Shown one piece after another: positions 21,595 to 35,200 of a stretch of 64,000 bases of DNA. The DNA lies in NCBI GenBank assembly GCA_032158295.1, contig CM063249.1, positions 10,625,139 to 10,689,138 on the forward strand, written 5' to 3'. How positions within the stretch are numbered: the stretch's first letter is position 1; the number at the start of each line of letters is the position of its first letter. A model generated the notes under the pieces. It saw only the letters and a program-made list of their open reading frames with translations. It ran no database searches and had not been told where the DNA came from. A program made the position numbers and the translations under genes. The stretch comes from Pycnopodia helianthoides. Taxonomy: Eukaryota > Echinodermata > Asteroidea > Forcipulatida > Asteriidae.

Positions 21595-22624
21595 ATGTGG
21601 CTGACACTAGCTGTTATGGCTATGCGCCGTTCCTCTAAATACACCCCTGGTCGTCAATTTAGTGGGTAAGGTATATGCTTTTGAATTACGTACAAAAAGA
21701 ATCGTTGCGACGTATATTTCAGACACTTGTTATTCACTACTGTATAGTAGTACACTACTGTTATAATTACTGTAAATCACAGTGCAGCTACAGTTAGAAA
21801 CATAACATGCAATTACAAATAGAAATACAATAGTAATTACGCTGTAAAATTATTGTTGCATACATTTAACATTTCATTTTAGACAGTTACAAATACAATG
21901 TTTATTGTGTAGTCTGTAACTAAACTTGTAAGACTAATATTAGTAATAAGACAGTACATTCACGACATTAAAAACTTACCAAATTTACATTGTCAAAGAG
22001 AAAGAGTAAGGTAAGTAAGGAGTAAAGATAAACTCACTGTCTCAAAGAAAATATTGGTGCCACACAAATTGTGTTGCAAAATTAGTATAATTCATGAATC
22101 GGGTTTCATTATTTATTGGATATTATTAATAATATTAACAAACAATTACTAGTATAAATGATATTAAGAGGTCTTCTGTATATTATTGTTTATCGTCAGG
22201 AAACATCGAAAGTTTCGTCCCGTGACTTCAAACATGGTTTTCAACATGGTGAAAAGACTGGAAGTTGAAAAAGAAAATGAGACGTACCTCTGCAAACCAT
22301 ACTTGACAATGGTAGGTTTAAAAACAAAACTAAAATGTTGTCATTTAAATATATAATTTAGTTGAAAAGCTCTAGTGTGCCCCTGGCCCTTCGACTTGAG
22401 AAAACCAAAGTGCATGTATCTTTCTTTATACAAAATTTAAAAGTTCTACATGCAATGATTGTAATCATTATTTAATTCAACAGACAGAAGAAGACGGCCA
22501 TGCTAAGGAGCAGAATGCTCGTGAATTCAAGGAGCTCCAGGACTTCAGACGCCACAAGAACATGAAACCACATCGCTACTTAGAGGACCATTTCAGCCAT
22601 CTTGAGAGTTCCAAACATTGGTAG
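21595..22624 (+). CDS. Small uncharacterised protein, 3 coding exons, about 100 residues
   Basis: Three exons join in phase: 21595-21665 (donor AGTGG|gtaagg), 22200-22311 (acceptor tcgtcag, donor ATG|gtaggt) and 22484-22624 (acceptor ttcaacag, stop TAG at 22622). The product is 107 aa from the first ATG; in-frame ATGs at 21616 and 21622 would give 100 or 98 aa. It is basic and charged, with no signal peptide or membrane segment. Exon 2 gives KHRKFRPVTSNMVFNMVKRL, and exon 3 begins TEEDGHAKEQNAREFKEL and ends HLESSKHW. I do not recognise the family; the size, charge and aromatic ends are like small ciliary or nuclear proteins, but that is only an impression. AATAAA at 23081-23086 may be its poly(A) signal. 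Clean splice sites and codon-like composition make it credible as a gene. Confidence 0.7.
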
Positions 22625-22645
22625 CATTAATTTATAAGTTGTGCC

Positions 22646-22822
22646 TCAGAAGGCTCTCATCAAGAACTGTAGATCAGAAGCCTTGGAACCAACTAAGCGC
22701 GGAACCACATCAGGTGAACTTCTTAGTGATCACAGAAGGCTCTCATTAAGAACTGTAGCTTGGAAGCCTGAGGAACCAACCAAGTCTAAGGAATCACATC
22801 AGGTGAACTTCTTAGTGATCAT
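22646..22822 (+). repeat. Tandem duplication of about 90 bp in the small gene's 3' UTR
   Basis: Two consecutive copies run from cagaaggctctcat.aagaactgtag through aaccaac.aag, ga(a/c)cacatcaggtgaacttc to ttagtgatca. The second begins at about 22734. The apparent ORF here follows from the duplication and has no family features. Confidence 0.75.
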
Positions 22823-23149
22823 ATCTGCCAAGGAAAGTCTCCAGTTTTTTTTTGTGCATGCATCTGGATGTGGGACCTTTACTGCTCCATGTACTGTGCG
22901 AGGAAAAAAGCAGCCATTTTAAGTGTCTCATTGAAGGAGACAAGCCAGGAATTTAACCAAGCATGCATGGTATGGCTGGATTGACAGCCAACAATGTTAG
23001 CAGACAACAACAGCTGCTGGTCTTTATTAATGGACATGCCGTGCAAGGTCGCATGACACCAAGCATTGTAAATTTCAAGTAATAAACCACAAGGGAATTT
23101 GACTGGGTATATTTTAAATAATTTGGGGTTAAACAAAGACAAATTTACT

Positions 23150-23260
23150 AGAGCGAGATTTAAACCAAGTCCTCCGGATTAATGTGCCAGCACTCTACCA
23201 ACTGAGCTATCTAGCCCTATGTTGGCCATCTCCCTATTTTTGTCAATATATTTGTGCGGG
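23150..23260 (-). mobile_element. tRNA-derived SINE fragment (minus), partner of 26060-26150
   Basis: On - it reads agggctagatagctcagttggtagagtgctgg, with a good A box (tagctcagttgg), and a degenerate B box (ggtttaaatc) 45 bases on. Upstream sequence caaaaatagggagatggccaac matches the copy at about 26075-26095 on +, so both share a non-tRNA 5' flank. It is therefore repeat-derived, not a tRNA gene. Confidence 0.7.
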
Positions 23261-23464
23261 GGGTGGGCCAGTCGAAGCCATTTAACTGTTAATTGCCATG
23301 TAGCCAGGGATCACACCCAAGTTTACGATACAACCTGGGAAGTTTCCAGTTTACAATGGGCAGGAACACCGGTGGGAATAACAGACTCATGAAAAACACT
23401 CTTTTCACAATTTTAGACTATATTTAATTCTGGAAAAAATTGCATAAACATGTATTTTGCAAAA

Positions 23465-24090
23465 AACATTGGCAATGAAAGCACCAAACCTTTAAACATC
23501 AGCTCTCCTACCACAAGTGGAGACTATTGCTAAGACTGCCAGCGGAAGACATAACATCATTATTTCTTCACATACTGTTCTGGCTGGATAGATGCCACAA
23601 TAAATATTACAAAAAAAGATTCCCTAAAATTTTGTATTGGATGTTTGGAAGTTCATCTGTTAACAAAACTCTATTGGCAATGAAAGCACCAACTAAGATT
23701 TATTTCTGTAAACCTTTTAACATCACCATTCCTATCACAAGGTAAAGACAAGTGCTAAGACTGCCAGCGCAAGACATTACTACATCGCTGTTTCTTCACA
23801 TACTGTTCTGGCTGGAAAAATTAAATTTCAGCCACAATAAATAGTACAAAAAGATTTCCTAAAATTTTGTATTGGACGTTTGGAAGTTCATTTGTTAACA
23901 AAAATCTATTGTCGAAGAAAGTACCAACGAAGACTGATTTCTGTGAGCCTCTATACATCAGCCTGCCTATCACACAGTGGAGACTAGTGCTAAGACTGCT
24001 AGATATTTCTTCACATACTACATGTATGTCTGGTTGGATAGAATAAATTTAAACTACAATAAATTTTACGAAAAGTTTTCCTCAATTGGC
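23465..24090 (+). repeat. Diverged tandem repeat, about 235-bp unit, nearly three copies
   Basis: Each copy carries caaagcacc/aagtacc, aacatca.c.tcctatcaca, gtgctaagactgcc, tttcttcacatactgttctggctgga, cacaataaat.tacaaaaaga and ttgtattgga.gtttggaagttcat. The copies begin near 23474, 23678 and 23918 and differ by scattered changes and small indels. No coding sense. Confidence 0.75.
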
Positions 24091-24590
24091 AGTTTATTTG
24101 TTATCGAAATCAATATGTAAAATTGCTAAATGTTCATCATTGACCTTTTTTTCATGATCAGGGTGAAGCCTGTGTCCGTTTGTTCTATTCAAATCAATGT
24201 TTAGCTAACGGAGGCTAACAGAGAGACTAGTCTGGTCCTTTGTTTTGAAACAAGAATAACAACTATAATGGTTGATGTGTATACAGGGAACCCGACAAAG
24301 ATGGCCATGAAAATGATGTGGTCAATTGATTAAAATTTACTTTTTGGAAATGGAATACCATGTTTCAGTAAAAAAATAAATTTGCTAAAATAAAGTACAT
24401 GTACAATATGCAAACACACTATTGTAAATTGGTTCCTTATATTTAGTAAAGTATTGAGTATTAAATGCGCTAACAATGATCGTTCTTTTTGAAGAATAAC
24501 ACCCAAGTGTCCCAAATAATAACAGCCTGCAAAAATGTTGACATCAAATTCAGAAACAATCCATCTAAAAGTGAAAAATTAAAATGGCCT

Positions 24591-25200
24591 TGCCCTCTTA
24601 AAGATGAAATCCAGGCCTGCCCCCCCCCTTTATTTCTTAGTAGGGTTGGGACCCATCGTTAGTAAAACTGTATATAATTTATTTTTACATGTGCATCTAT
24701 TTTACGAACTTAACTTGTCAGCATCCCCTCATAGAAATAATGGCAAAATAATTAATTCCTGTTAAAAAAAAACTGCATGGAAGTGCAAAAAAAAACTACC
24801 TTTACTATAAAAACAATTTTAAAAACTTGATGATGTGTTAAATCAGGGGCGAGAGCATTTCCGACAAAATGCTCTGAAACTACGATCCAAATTTTAGGTG
24901 TGTTGAAACGATGGCATTTTTGCACCTTCTGGTAACCCCTGGAGTTATAGAATTCAAGGAGCTCCAGCTGTAAAGCAGAAAATCTTGCTAAAGAAATCTT
25001 TGCTAAGCGAAATTGCACCTGGGAGCCAGTTGCCTCAATGCGAACGACACAGCATATCTTATGGTTACCAGTTTGACGCTGAGCACAATTTTCCTGTGCT
25101 CGGCACGTTCTTATGCCAAACTGCTTCATGAAATTTGAACCTACACAAATACATGTGAACATTTTCTTTACCACCCCCCCCCCCAAAAAAAATCAAACTT
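24591..25200 (+). other. Non-coding repeat-rich stretch downstream of AIFM3
   Basis: The block about 24845-24960 (ctgaaactac.at.caa.ttt and ggtaacccctggagtt) recurs at 28268-28335, in the same orientation. A C/A-run lies at 25174-25190. No gene was seen. Confidence 0.5.
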
Positions 25201-25226
25201 ATTACGCATATATAATGTATACATGT

Positions 25227-25232
25227 TTTATT
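25227..25232 (-). terminator. Candidate AIFM3 polyadenylation signal (AATAAA)
   Basis: This reads AATAAA on -, about 0.75 kb beyond the possible AIFM3 terminal exon. Other A/T-rich hexamers nearby make the choice uncertain. Confidence 0.3.
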
Positions 25233-25972
25233 GTGTCTGTGTAAAATAATAAATTCTATATCTGAGAAAAAAACTTATTTAAATGTTTAACGATATTAAC
25301 TAAAAAATGACATAAATATATATATATAGTACCCTCTAGTTTCAAATAAAGCTTAGTTTAACAAAACCTATGCATACTCTACAGATTATCATGAGCGACC
25401 AACTAGTCATTGAGTTGAGAGCAGAATGCGTAAATAATTCAGATAACCATAATGTTATCAACTTTGTGAACCTTGTGTAGTGAAAAAGAGGAAGCACGAA
25501 AACATTTACAAAATAGAAAGTTGTTGCGATGGCCACTCCAAGTGGTTGGGGGTAGACATGGCCGACTTCCGACCCCAACAAAAGAAAAAGGCAGTGTAAT
25601 GTCTCACCAGTCCCCCGGGGATTTCTGCCCATGGTTACTGCAATGTTATGAAGCAGTTCATTCGCTCGTTGATCCACTCACAGCCTTGACACCCAGGCCT
25701 CAGGATCTGATCTGTGCCATTCAAAGAAATAGAGAAGAAAGTAAGAGTCAATGGAATGATCTAACACAATCCAATGGTAGTTATTGACCCCAATGCTGAG
25801 GTCAAACAACGGCATTGTGCAACACACCACACACAAATCCCAGCCAATTGGTCTTTCCATGACCTCAGTGAGAGTGCTGTTTGAGCTTGTGATGTCATAT
25901 GGAAGGGGGTTTACTAGACTCGTCTTCCTACACCACTTCAAAATCTTGGATACATTTTTTGACGTATACACA

Positions 25973-26020
25973 ACTCAATCAAGCAGACTCCAGCCGACCC
26001 TGTCTTTGAGATTCTGTGTT
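25973..26020 (-). CDS. AIFM3: Candidate AIFM3 terminal exon (ambiguous)
   Basis: Exon 15 ends in phase 2 (GA). On - the acceptor aaacacag|AATC would continue E-SQRQGRLESA-stop, while the nearby aaagacag|GGTC would give E-VGWSLLD-stop. Neither matches the human end (DMSWLTGKGS) closely. The C-terminus of this family is short and variable, so this is a guess from splice signals and phase. Confidence 0.3.
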
Positions 26021-26059
26021 TGGGGGCAGTTTGGGATTAACAACGGGCATGATATTTGG

Positions 26060-26150
26060 CCCTTTGAAAGATATTAACAAAATAGGGAGACTGCCAACAT
26101 CAGGGCTAGATAGCTTAGTTGGCAGAGCGCCGGCATGTTAAGTCCCTCTC
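26060..26150 (+). mobile_element. tRNA-derived SINE fragment (plus), partner of 23150-23260
   Basis: The sequence gggctagatagcttagttggcagagcgccgg has the A-box pattern of the - copy at 23.2 kb, preceded by the same flank (aaaatagggagactgccaac). It is truncated before a clear B box. The two copies form an inverted pair about 2.9 kb apart. Confidence 0.65.
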
Positions 26151-26200
26151 TAGTCAATTTTTCTTTGTTCAACACAAATTCAGGAATTAATTTCACTTAC

Positions 26201-29200
26201 TCTACTTCAGACTTAGTGAGTTCTTTCCCGGATGCAATGAACTCTGCGAACCTTGACACCACCGGGTCAGAGTTCATACTAGCCACAGCAACGACCTTAT
26301 CCCCTCTGGGAAAAAAAAGAAAGACAAAAAGATCAAATGTGATGCAATTAATGACATTATCAGGCATTGCCCTTCACATGTTTCAGCACTAGTGTTTATG
26401 TTTAGTAATATTCACAGAGGGTTTTTTACCAGCCAGGATTGTGGTTGAAACCAATCTTGAATAACAGCATTTTTAGTCTCTTCCTGCTACATCTAAAACC
26501 TACATTTCTTTAGCATCTTCTCTTCACAGGTATCTTCAGGCCTATGGGTTACAGTGCTAGGCACTTTTGAGGGTTCCTTAGGCCATATCTGAGCTGGTGG
26601 CTATGGCTATGACTGTTGCTTAGAGTGTTTCTATGGACGTTACTATACTATACTATACGCATGATGACGCAGAAATGTAACCATAGCCGTAGCTATAGCT
26701 GCCAATTCAGACATGGCTTTAGTTTCATTACCAGAAAGTAAGAACAATAATGAGTAGCATGAAGTATAACCATTGCCTAAATACTAATACTAATACTCAC
26801 TTGATGTAGTAAGCAGCAAACTTCAACTCGTCTGGATTACCTACAATGACTACATCTTCATAACCAGCATTGTAGCCTGTAATGAAAGATATCAAATCAG
26901 ATTCAGTTATAACACAGTTCACAGGTATTAATTAAAGGTATTGTACACTTTTGGTAACAGCTCAAAATCAGTGTCCACATTTTGTGTGATTAAACATATG
27001 CATGAACAAACAAACCTGTGAAAGTTTGAGCTCAATTGGTCATCGAGGTCACGAGAAAATAGTGAAAAGAGATCTCATGTGTTTTCTGTTTTTTCAAATT
27101 ATCGCGCAATAATTACTATTGTTTTACTCGTTAGTCTCAGAAACGATAGCATTTTAGGCAGAAATACTTTAAGGAACCCTTTCTACCATTACTTACTTTA
27201 AATCGTGTAAGTTATGTGTGAATCTCTGAACATTGTGTTTTTCGATCTTACCAATAATGTACAGGGCCTTTAAGTACGAACTGAAGTAATCTCAGGTACA
27301 TCTGCACCGGAATTTTTTTGTACTCATATTCGCTAACTCATTAAGGACAAAACAAAAAGTTGAAAAACAAAAGGTTCTTAACACCGGGGAGCTCCACAAG
27401 AAATTTTGTGTACAAAGTCTATGAGGGGATGTTAACTACACAGGGACAAAATGAACGAGCAAAAGATGTCTCCACAGGGATGCATATTTGAGAATGCCTG
27501 TTCATGAATGTGTAGAAATAAATACATAATTGACTCATCCAATAGGCTGCCTTCACGCAATTGCCATCTTGAGTCTAACTCGGTACCCGCTGCTAAAATA
27601 TAGGATTCAAACTGCCTCCTAGCTACTGGGCAAGCTCGGTGGTCTAGCGGTAAGACATCTGCTTTAGAATGGCAAAGGTTTTGGGTTCGAATCCCACCCG
27701 AGTAATATGCCTATGGATTTTTTTCACAGGACTCGGGGGAAAGTAATGAGTATACAGTGCTTTACACACATCGGTGTATGGGTAAAAAACATTCGTTATC
27801 CCCGATGCAAATTTAACAACTATTAAATTGAGTCTAACTCCATTAATATAAGGGTTATATCTGGACGCTATTTGGTTGGTGCGTGGGATGTAATTCAAAA
27901 AGTTAATGTTTAGATGTCTGGTACCTTACCTGCATATCTGACACTCTTGCCAAACAGCATTGTCCAGAAGTAAGGGACACTGTCGAGCTCCACTTCCTGA
28001 TCCAGCATGTTGAGTGCAGCAATGCGACCTGAACAAAGAGGAAGAGGCAAAAAATATGCCATCTCTGAGATAGAACTAGACACAGGTACAACCCTGCCAG
28101 GTGTAATCGAGCTGAAGTTGTGACCAATCAAGGTCACTGTACCAGACAATAAGGCCGTATTTTGAATTGATGGCTACAGCTACCACTGTTGCTAAGGGTG
28201 TTGCCATCCTACACTTCAACGCATGATGACATGGCCTAATACTCAAAATCAGAGGGCAAAAGTCAATGCCGACAAAACGATCTGAAACTACCATTCAAGT
28301 TTGAGGTGGTTACCTCTTGGTAACCCCTGGAGTTTTAGATTGTAATAGTAACAGAAAACAGTATCCTCAGTGCTAGAAAGTAGATCAAAAAGCAAGATTT
28401 CTTTGAATCTGAAGAAAAACAGCAGCGGCTAATGCACGTAAAAGAACCCAGTGCACTTATTGAAAAGAGAACGGGTTCGCCCCAATGTTCCTGGTTTGAT
28501 TGGCAGCATATTGTGCCACCGCACCTTGTAAACCATTACATTGTGCTATAAATGCATAGGTCTCATACTTCAAAACGTAGCTCCACATACATGGCCGGTA
28601 AAAATACTGAGCGCTTTGTATCCTTTGGCAAAAGGCGCTATATAAATACAGTTATTATTATTTATTTATTTCACAATGCAGACATTTCATGTTCAGATAA
28701 TTTTGAAATTTCTGCAAAATGTAACTTGCAAATGCCTTATTGCCTCCGTATCAGGCCTGTGGTATCAGGCCTGCATGGGATGTATAGATTCTGAAATGCA
28801 GAAACTGCACTTACCGTGTCCAGAGGCTACCTGCCAGTGGCCAATATTAACCTCTAGGTCACCCATCATGGCCAGAGGTACCTGCACAATGTCCCCAGCT
28901 GCAAACACGTTGGGTTTGTTGGTCCGTAAGAACTAGAAACCATGAATGATAGCAGACAAAAGTACTTGTTACCCACGATAACAGATGGTGAATTTTATTG
29001 GTCGAGAACCAATCAGGTGCTGTGCTACAAAGACAGGTGTACATGGCTCAGGGGAACATGAGTGATGTACCCCAAGGGATATGTTACCTTGATTGTGCCC
29101 ACCATTGGTCGTTTCCCCCGCCTTATACAATATTAGAAATAGTCCCGGGTTCGAGGCTGTAATGATGCTGGTGCTAGGTAAATTGATTTACGTTCCTGTG

Positions 29201-32200
29201 CGATGTGCCGTAAGGAACAGTGAAACAAAATTACTTCCAGGACCAGTGCGTGATTCTGTTTCTTCAAATCTTTCAGTTGAACAAAGTTTATGGCTGTAAA
29301 AATTATACCATATTGTTCGGCGAGTAAAATTTAGCCATGAAATATACGAAAGTAAAATGAATTTAACAAATCAACAAAGAAACCCGGAGAATAAGACTTG
29401 ACCTCTGTTTCCGTTACTTGTAAATAATTTAAAACATTTGCCCAACTGACGTTCATGTTATTTTTAACAAATTGCTAAAATATTTTTATTTTCATGATTT
29501 TGGTATAAATATAATTTAAAAAGAACAGTAGATTTCTCAGAAAAATATAGTCTTTGTTCAAGTTTTTAAAAATATATTTTCAATAAGGGGCGAGACTTGC
29601 ACAGTCTATGGCATGCGTGGCAGAAAGTAGCCACTTGGGATGTTGGTTTAAGGGTTCATTTAGGCCATTGATAAAATAGAAAAGGTAGGGGAAAAAATTA
29701 ACAAGTTTGGCATATCATGCCTGTTTACCTTGTCAACAATTACAGCACCCTTGGTATTGAGTGAGATATCACTGCCCTTTAGGAACCCAGTGGATGGTTT
29801 AACTCCTACGCCCATGATGCATATGTCTGCTGGTAACGTCTCTCCATTCTTCAATACCACCTCTGTGATCTGACCGTTGGCACCGTTTAACCTCTCAGGG
29901 TTGCTGTTCAGGTAAAACTTTATGCCTTTGGCTTCTGCCATCTTGATTTAGTTGGGGAAAAAAAACAACAACTAAGTTTTAGAAAGCATAACTATAATAT
30001 GAAAATGCATACTGAATGTTTTGGGCGTGGAAATACATCTTTAAGAGGGCAAGGCTATTTACTTTTTCCTAAGGGCACTTCCAGTGAAAAATCTATTGGA
30101 AATTTTTTAAGGGGTACCAAGGCCAAGACCAGGGCAACAGAGGCCATGTGCAATTCCAGGCCTGATGTATATGTTTTGCAAACATTTTTGCAACTTTTTG
30201 CATATTTGCGAGTTTTGACAGTTTTTACATATTTGCAAGTTTTCCTAAGCTTTTCTTCTATATATCCCCCCTCCCGACAATCCAAACTAACTGGTGCTTT
30301 TAAAAAACCATGATTAATGTAATGTTTATACTCAACTGCAGTTAAGGAACTAGATTAGACTAAGCTACCTTTTGCAGTGCTTTGCCGATGGCTTCTCCTA
30401 ATGACGCAATGTAAGGGGCGGAGCTTCTGCCTACTATTGAGACGCTAGACGCTTTACCAGCAAAATAAGCAGCCATCTCCATACCTTGTACACAAAGAGG
30501 TACACAAATATCATGGCTTCACATGTATTATCATTATTCTTCACTAACGGCAATAAATTGGCAATTGCTACACCCAGCAGTACGTGTGAAGTATGTGAAC
30601 ATATAAATGAGCAGTATGGTAAAGGCAGGATATACTTTTGGTAATTGTCAAAGACCAGTATCCTCGCTTGGTGTATCCCAACATATGCGTAAATAACAAA
30701 CCTGTGCAAGTTTGGGCTCAATTGGTCATCGAAGTTGCAAGAAAATAATGAAAGAAAAAACACCCTTGTTGCATAGAATTGTGTGATTTCAGATGCCTGA
30801 GAACCTGAAGCCTTTCTCAGATTCAAATATTTTAGTAAGAAATTACCTCTTTCTCAAAAACTACATTACTTCAGAGGGAGTTGTTTCTCACAATGTTTTT
30901 TTTTACTATCAGCAGCTCTCAGGTGCTCCTTACCAAGTAAGTTTCTATGGTAATGTATTTCTTGAGTAATGAACAAAAGTATCCACTGCCTTTAAGTGTA
31001 TGATTGAAAGAAAGGAATTCTAGGAAACCTACCAGAGGTGGACCCATAGAGGCCATGGTGGAGCTGATGGGGGCACAGCACCCTCACCTCCCCATTCCAT
31101 CATTAATCAATGCTAAATCTAATCAGCTGAATTTATGAAGTATTACAAGTACTGGATTGATGAGCACACAAAAAGTATGAATGAACAAATGGAAACAAAA
31201 GAAACACAAAAAGTTAGATTGAGGACAATGAGGAGGGAGTATGTGTTCCCCCCTCCTGCCCCCACCCCCACCCCCACCCCCAAGCCATTTATCAGCAAGA
31301 TTAAATCAACAAACTGTTTACATTCCGGAATACAAGATCACAGTGGTGCACCCCTCCTCCACCCAAGAATACAACACTCTAGATCCATTCCCCACCTACT
31401 TCCCTCCACATCGATGTGATTTCAAACAAGTTGACCAATATGGAATGCTTACCGATGAACGAGGTACCAATGATGACCACGTTTTTCCCCTTGCCTTGCT
31501 CCGCTATGTAATTGGCATCTTCAGGACTCCGTAGTATGCAGACGTTCTTCAAGTCATTGCCTGGAATGTCTAGTACAATTGGGCTGTGGAATTGTGAGCA
31601 ATTCTTAAAATCAGACAAAGCCAATTTTGGGTGATAAAGTAGAATTTCCTGAAACAAGAATTTAGTACATGAACGGCTCCACATAACCCCAACAAAAGCG
31701 TCAATATCTTCCAAAGTTGAATATACAGTATTACCTGTTGGAATCATATAGCTATGTATATTCTGACTTGAGCGCTAAGTTACCTGAAGTAATCTGAGAT
31801 AAGCATTTTCTTACATTCCCCCAGTAGCAATGAGAAGGGTGTCAAAGTTGACGCTCTTGCCGTTCTTGAAGGTGACTGAGTTGAGTAAAGTATCGACCTC
31901 AGTGGCCTCCATACCAGTCTGGACTTCAACGTCGTACACATTGTAGAAATCTGGCTTGCGTAGGGCTAACTCCTCTCCCGATGATGTCAGGGCCTGTTGA
32001 AATCAATAAATAATAATAATAATGATGTGGATTTATATGGCACAGATATCCATTACATATGCTCAAAGCACCTACAAGAAATCCTGACAATGAAGTCAAA
32101 TCAATAAATGTGTGTAGACTGTAGATACTTTTGGCTCATTAAACCAGTGACAGTAACATTGTCATTATAATAGTTTTAAACAGTCCACGTCCATCATCGA

Positions 32201-35200
32201 CATTCAACCTGTATAGAAAATCTATGACATGTTGACCAGATGACGCAGATGTCGTGTTAACACGCCAATATTTTCCAGGCTAGAATTCGGGTGAGGTGCA
32301 TTTTGTATCTTCGGGGTCAATGGATGACCGGAACAAAGCCGCCCGTACTTTTCACTACAGAGCGTGGTCAGAGCATGCACCCACCTTGCAATGCTTCGGG
32401 TTCACCCAAACAAAGAGGACAGGTGGCAGTGGGAAAAACAGTAGAGGTAAATCCAAGCGGACTGAGATTCCAACCTTGGTTCTGCTCATGGGTCCAATTG
32501 GCATTCACGGCCGAGGTTTTGCAATTCTCTCGTAAGAAAACAACAATCCCGGTGTTTCAAACAGATTCTCTGTTCTCTTGGCTTTGTTAAGTCATGGTTT
32601 CTTTGTGCTAGCAATACTCTCAAAGAAAAAACGATTCCGGTAATTCCACTAAAACAATCCCTTTAGGCTGGAAGGAAAAAAATGGCAGATCCCCGGCCGT
32701 AACTGGTTAAAGTCCAAGCTTACCTTACTGAGTTTTGTTCTATCATACGGCAGGTGTTTCTCTTTTGTTGCTATGATGACTTGACCTTTAAATCCTTCTT
32801 GTCTCAGCGTCTCAACACAAATGGCCGCTGCCCCACCTGGAGAACATAACCACACACAACACAGTCGGTCATCAGGGCCTAATTCTCTAGAGCTATACAC
32901 AAAATCTCTGACTTCTGCTTAAACGGTGACATTCTTACCTCCACCAATGATAAGGATGGTCTTGTCTCTTCAGGGGATTTACAGGACATGTTTTTGATCC
33001 GTTTGTAAGATTCTAAAGCCTGTTGCAAACAAAGAATCAAAATCATGTCACAAATTTATCAATTAATTATATAAAGATGTTGAACTTACATCAGGGATAA
33101 GTAACAGTATTTGTGATTTACCCATATACCGTTGTGTGTTAAGAATCGAATACACAGTACTTTCTCCAAGTCTTGAAAAAATATTTTACAGGCATATTAC
33201 CAGAGCTAGCCCAGTAGCTAGAGGCAATTTGAATCCCATATTTTAGCAGCGAGTACTGCAAAGATTTAATAATATGTTAAATTTGCATCTGAGATTATTA
33301 GTGTTTTACCCATGCACTGATGTGCACTCAGTACTTAATAATCTGAAGACCCATTGTACTAACATCACCTACGACTATTGTCCCCTCATGGTCTGAAATT
33401 TTTTATAACGACAATTTTGCATATAAAGATATGGTGCGTTTCTAATCGCAGGCCCGTCAACTAAAATGTGTGAAGTAACACACAAAGAATATTGATAATA
33501 ATAGCTATCATTTTTGTATGCAGTTCTGCACCCCCAAGGGCGTATCAAAGTGCTCAATATTTTTTTTCTCTACAAGGTATATGGAGCTATCGATTCATAA
33601 GACCCATTTATAGCACCATGTAACAGTTTGCAAGGTGCTGTGGCACAATCTGCAGCCAACCATACCAGAAAACACAGGAGAAAAACCCCTTCGCTTAACA
33701 ATAAGTGTACTGATGGGTTCTTTTACATGCATTACACAACGCACGTTCGGCTTTTGCCCCATCCGAAGGACGAAGCAATAATGGTTTGTGTCTTGCTTAA
33801 AACATAACTAGTGAGACCCAGAAACATCTGAGCTCGAGTCCAGTGCACTTGACCGCTCGGCCACGACACGCTTTACCGCTCGGCCACGACACAGAGTAAA
33901 AAATTTGATTGCCATCTTAAAAACAACGACATACCTTCTTTGTGGATTTGACAATGACATCATCACCATCAATTCTAACCTGTAGAGCAAGTGAAAAAGA
34001 GTCCAGTTTATTTGAACTCATATATCATTCATCCTGCCGTTCACATACTGTTATAGGTTTCAGTTGGATCCTGATCCTATCCTAAACCATCCTATTCCAA
34101 CCCAAACCTAATCAAGAATTCAATGTTTTCTCCTAATGATAACAAAGGGATTTCCACAGAGAGTAAAGTAAACATCGATCTGTATGGTATGCTTTAATAT
34201 TCACTACCTTATGGAGACCGAAAACAAAACAAAAAAGGGAAAATAAAAGGTCTCCATAGGGGAATTCTATAAACCAGGGTGCTTCACAAGGAATGTTGTG
34301 TACAAATCTTTGAGAGGATGTTAACTACACAGGGACAAAATGAAAGAACAAAAGATGTCTCCACAGGGATGTACAAAATAGAATGGGTGGTTTGGTTGTG
34401 TATGTCATGATGGGAGTAGGGCTTACCTCGTATTTGGCGACACTATCAAGCCCAGGGAAGTCTTCAATATCACCGGTTGTTGCATTGAAGCAAGCACCAT
34501 GCCATGGGCAACGTATCCTTCCATTGCACAACACACCTACATGTACAAGGAGACACAACAATGCCCACAATATTTGACAGATTTATTCAGTATAAATGCT
34601 ATACGTGAATGCTAATGCTAGACTTGATTTGAAGTCTGAGATTGGGGTTTTTTGTTGTCTGTATCCTCTGAGTGATTCAAAGACCAATCCACACACCAAG
34701 TTTGGACTTGATATGCAAAGTCCTTCTCGAGTTATCGTCTTTTGTTTTAGACTTACTGACCTTGACATTTGACCAAGTGGGGGCCAACAACACCTGACTT
34801 CTGGGGGATCCCAGGATTAATCCACACACAAAGTTTGGAGTTGATATGCCGAGGCCACTTTCATTTTGCTTTGCTTAGGGCACTTCCATTGGAAAATCTT
34901 AAAGTCTGTGGGAAACTGTTGAAGGGGCACCAAGCCCAGGGGCAACAAAGGTCATGGCCACCATGTAATTCCAGGCCTACCCCAACAAACTATATACTAT
35001 CAAAAATATTGCACAAAAATAGTTAGTGGCCTGATGTTTCGACCCAAGCAGAGTCTTTCTCGAAGGCTAAAAAATAAAAGCCTTTGAGAAAGACTCAGCT
35101 AGGGTCAAAACGTCAGGCCACTAACTACTTTTTTAAATTCATACCATGCAGGTCATTTTGGTTGGTAAGCAGTTTGCAACAGCTAATTTTTTGTCCTCAA

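Noticed and set aside
27634..27702. tRNA gene with perfect B box
   Set aside because: The stems are imperfect and its tail recurs at two other places, so it is a SINE head.
35030..35128. Hammerhead ribozyme-like motif
   Set aside because: The gtc.aaac.gtcagg phrase recalls one, but the CTGANGA core is missing.
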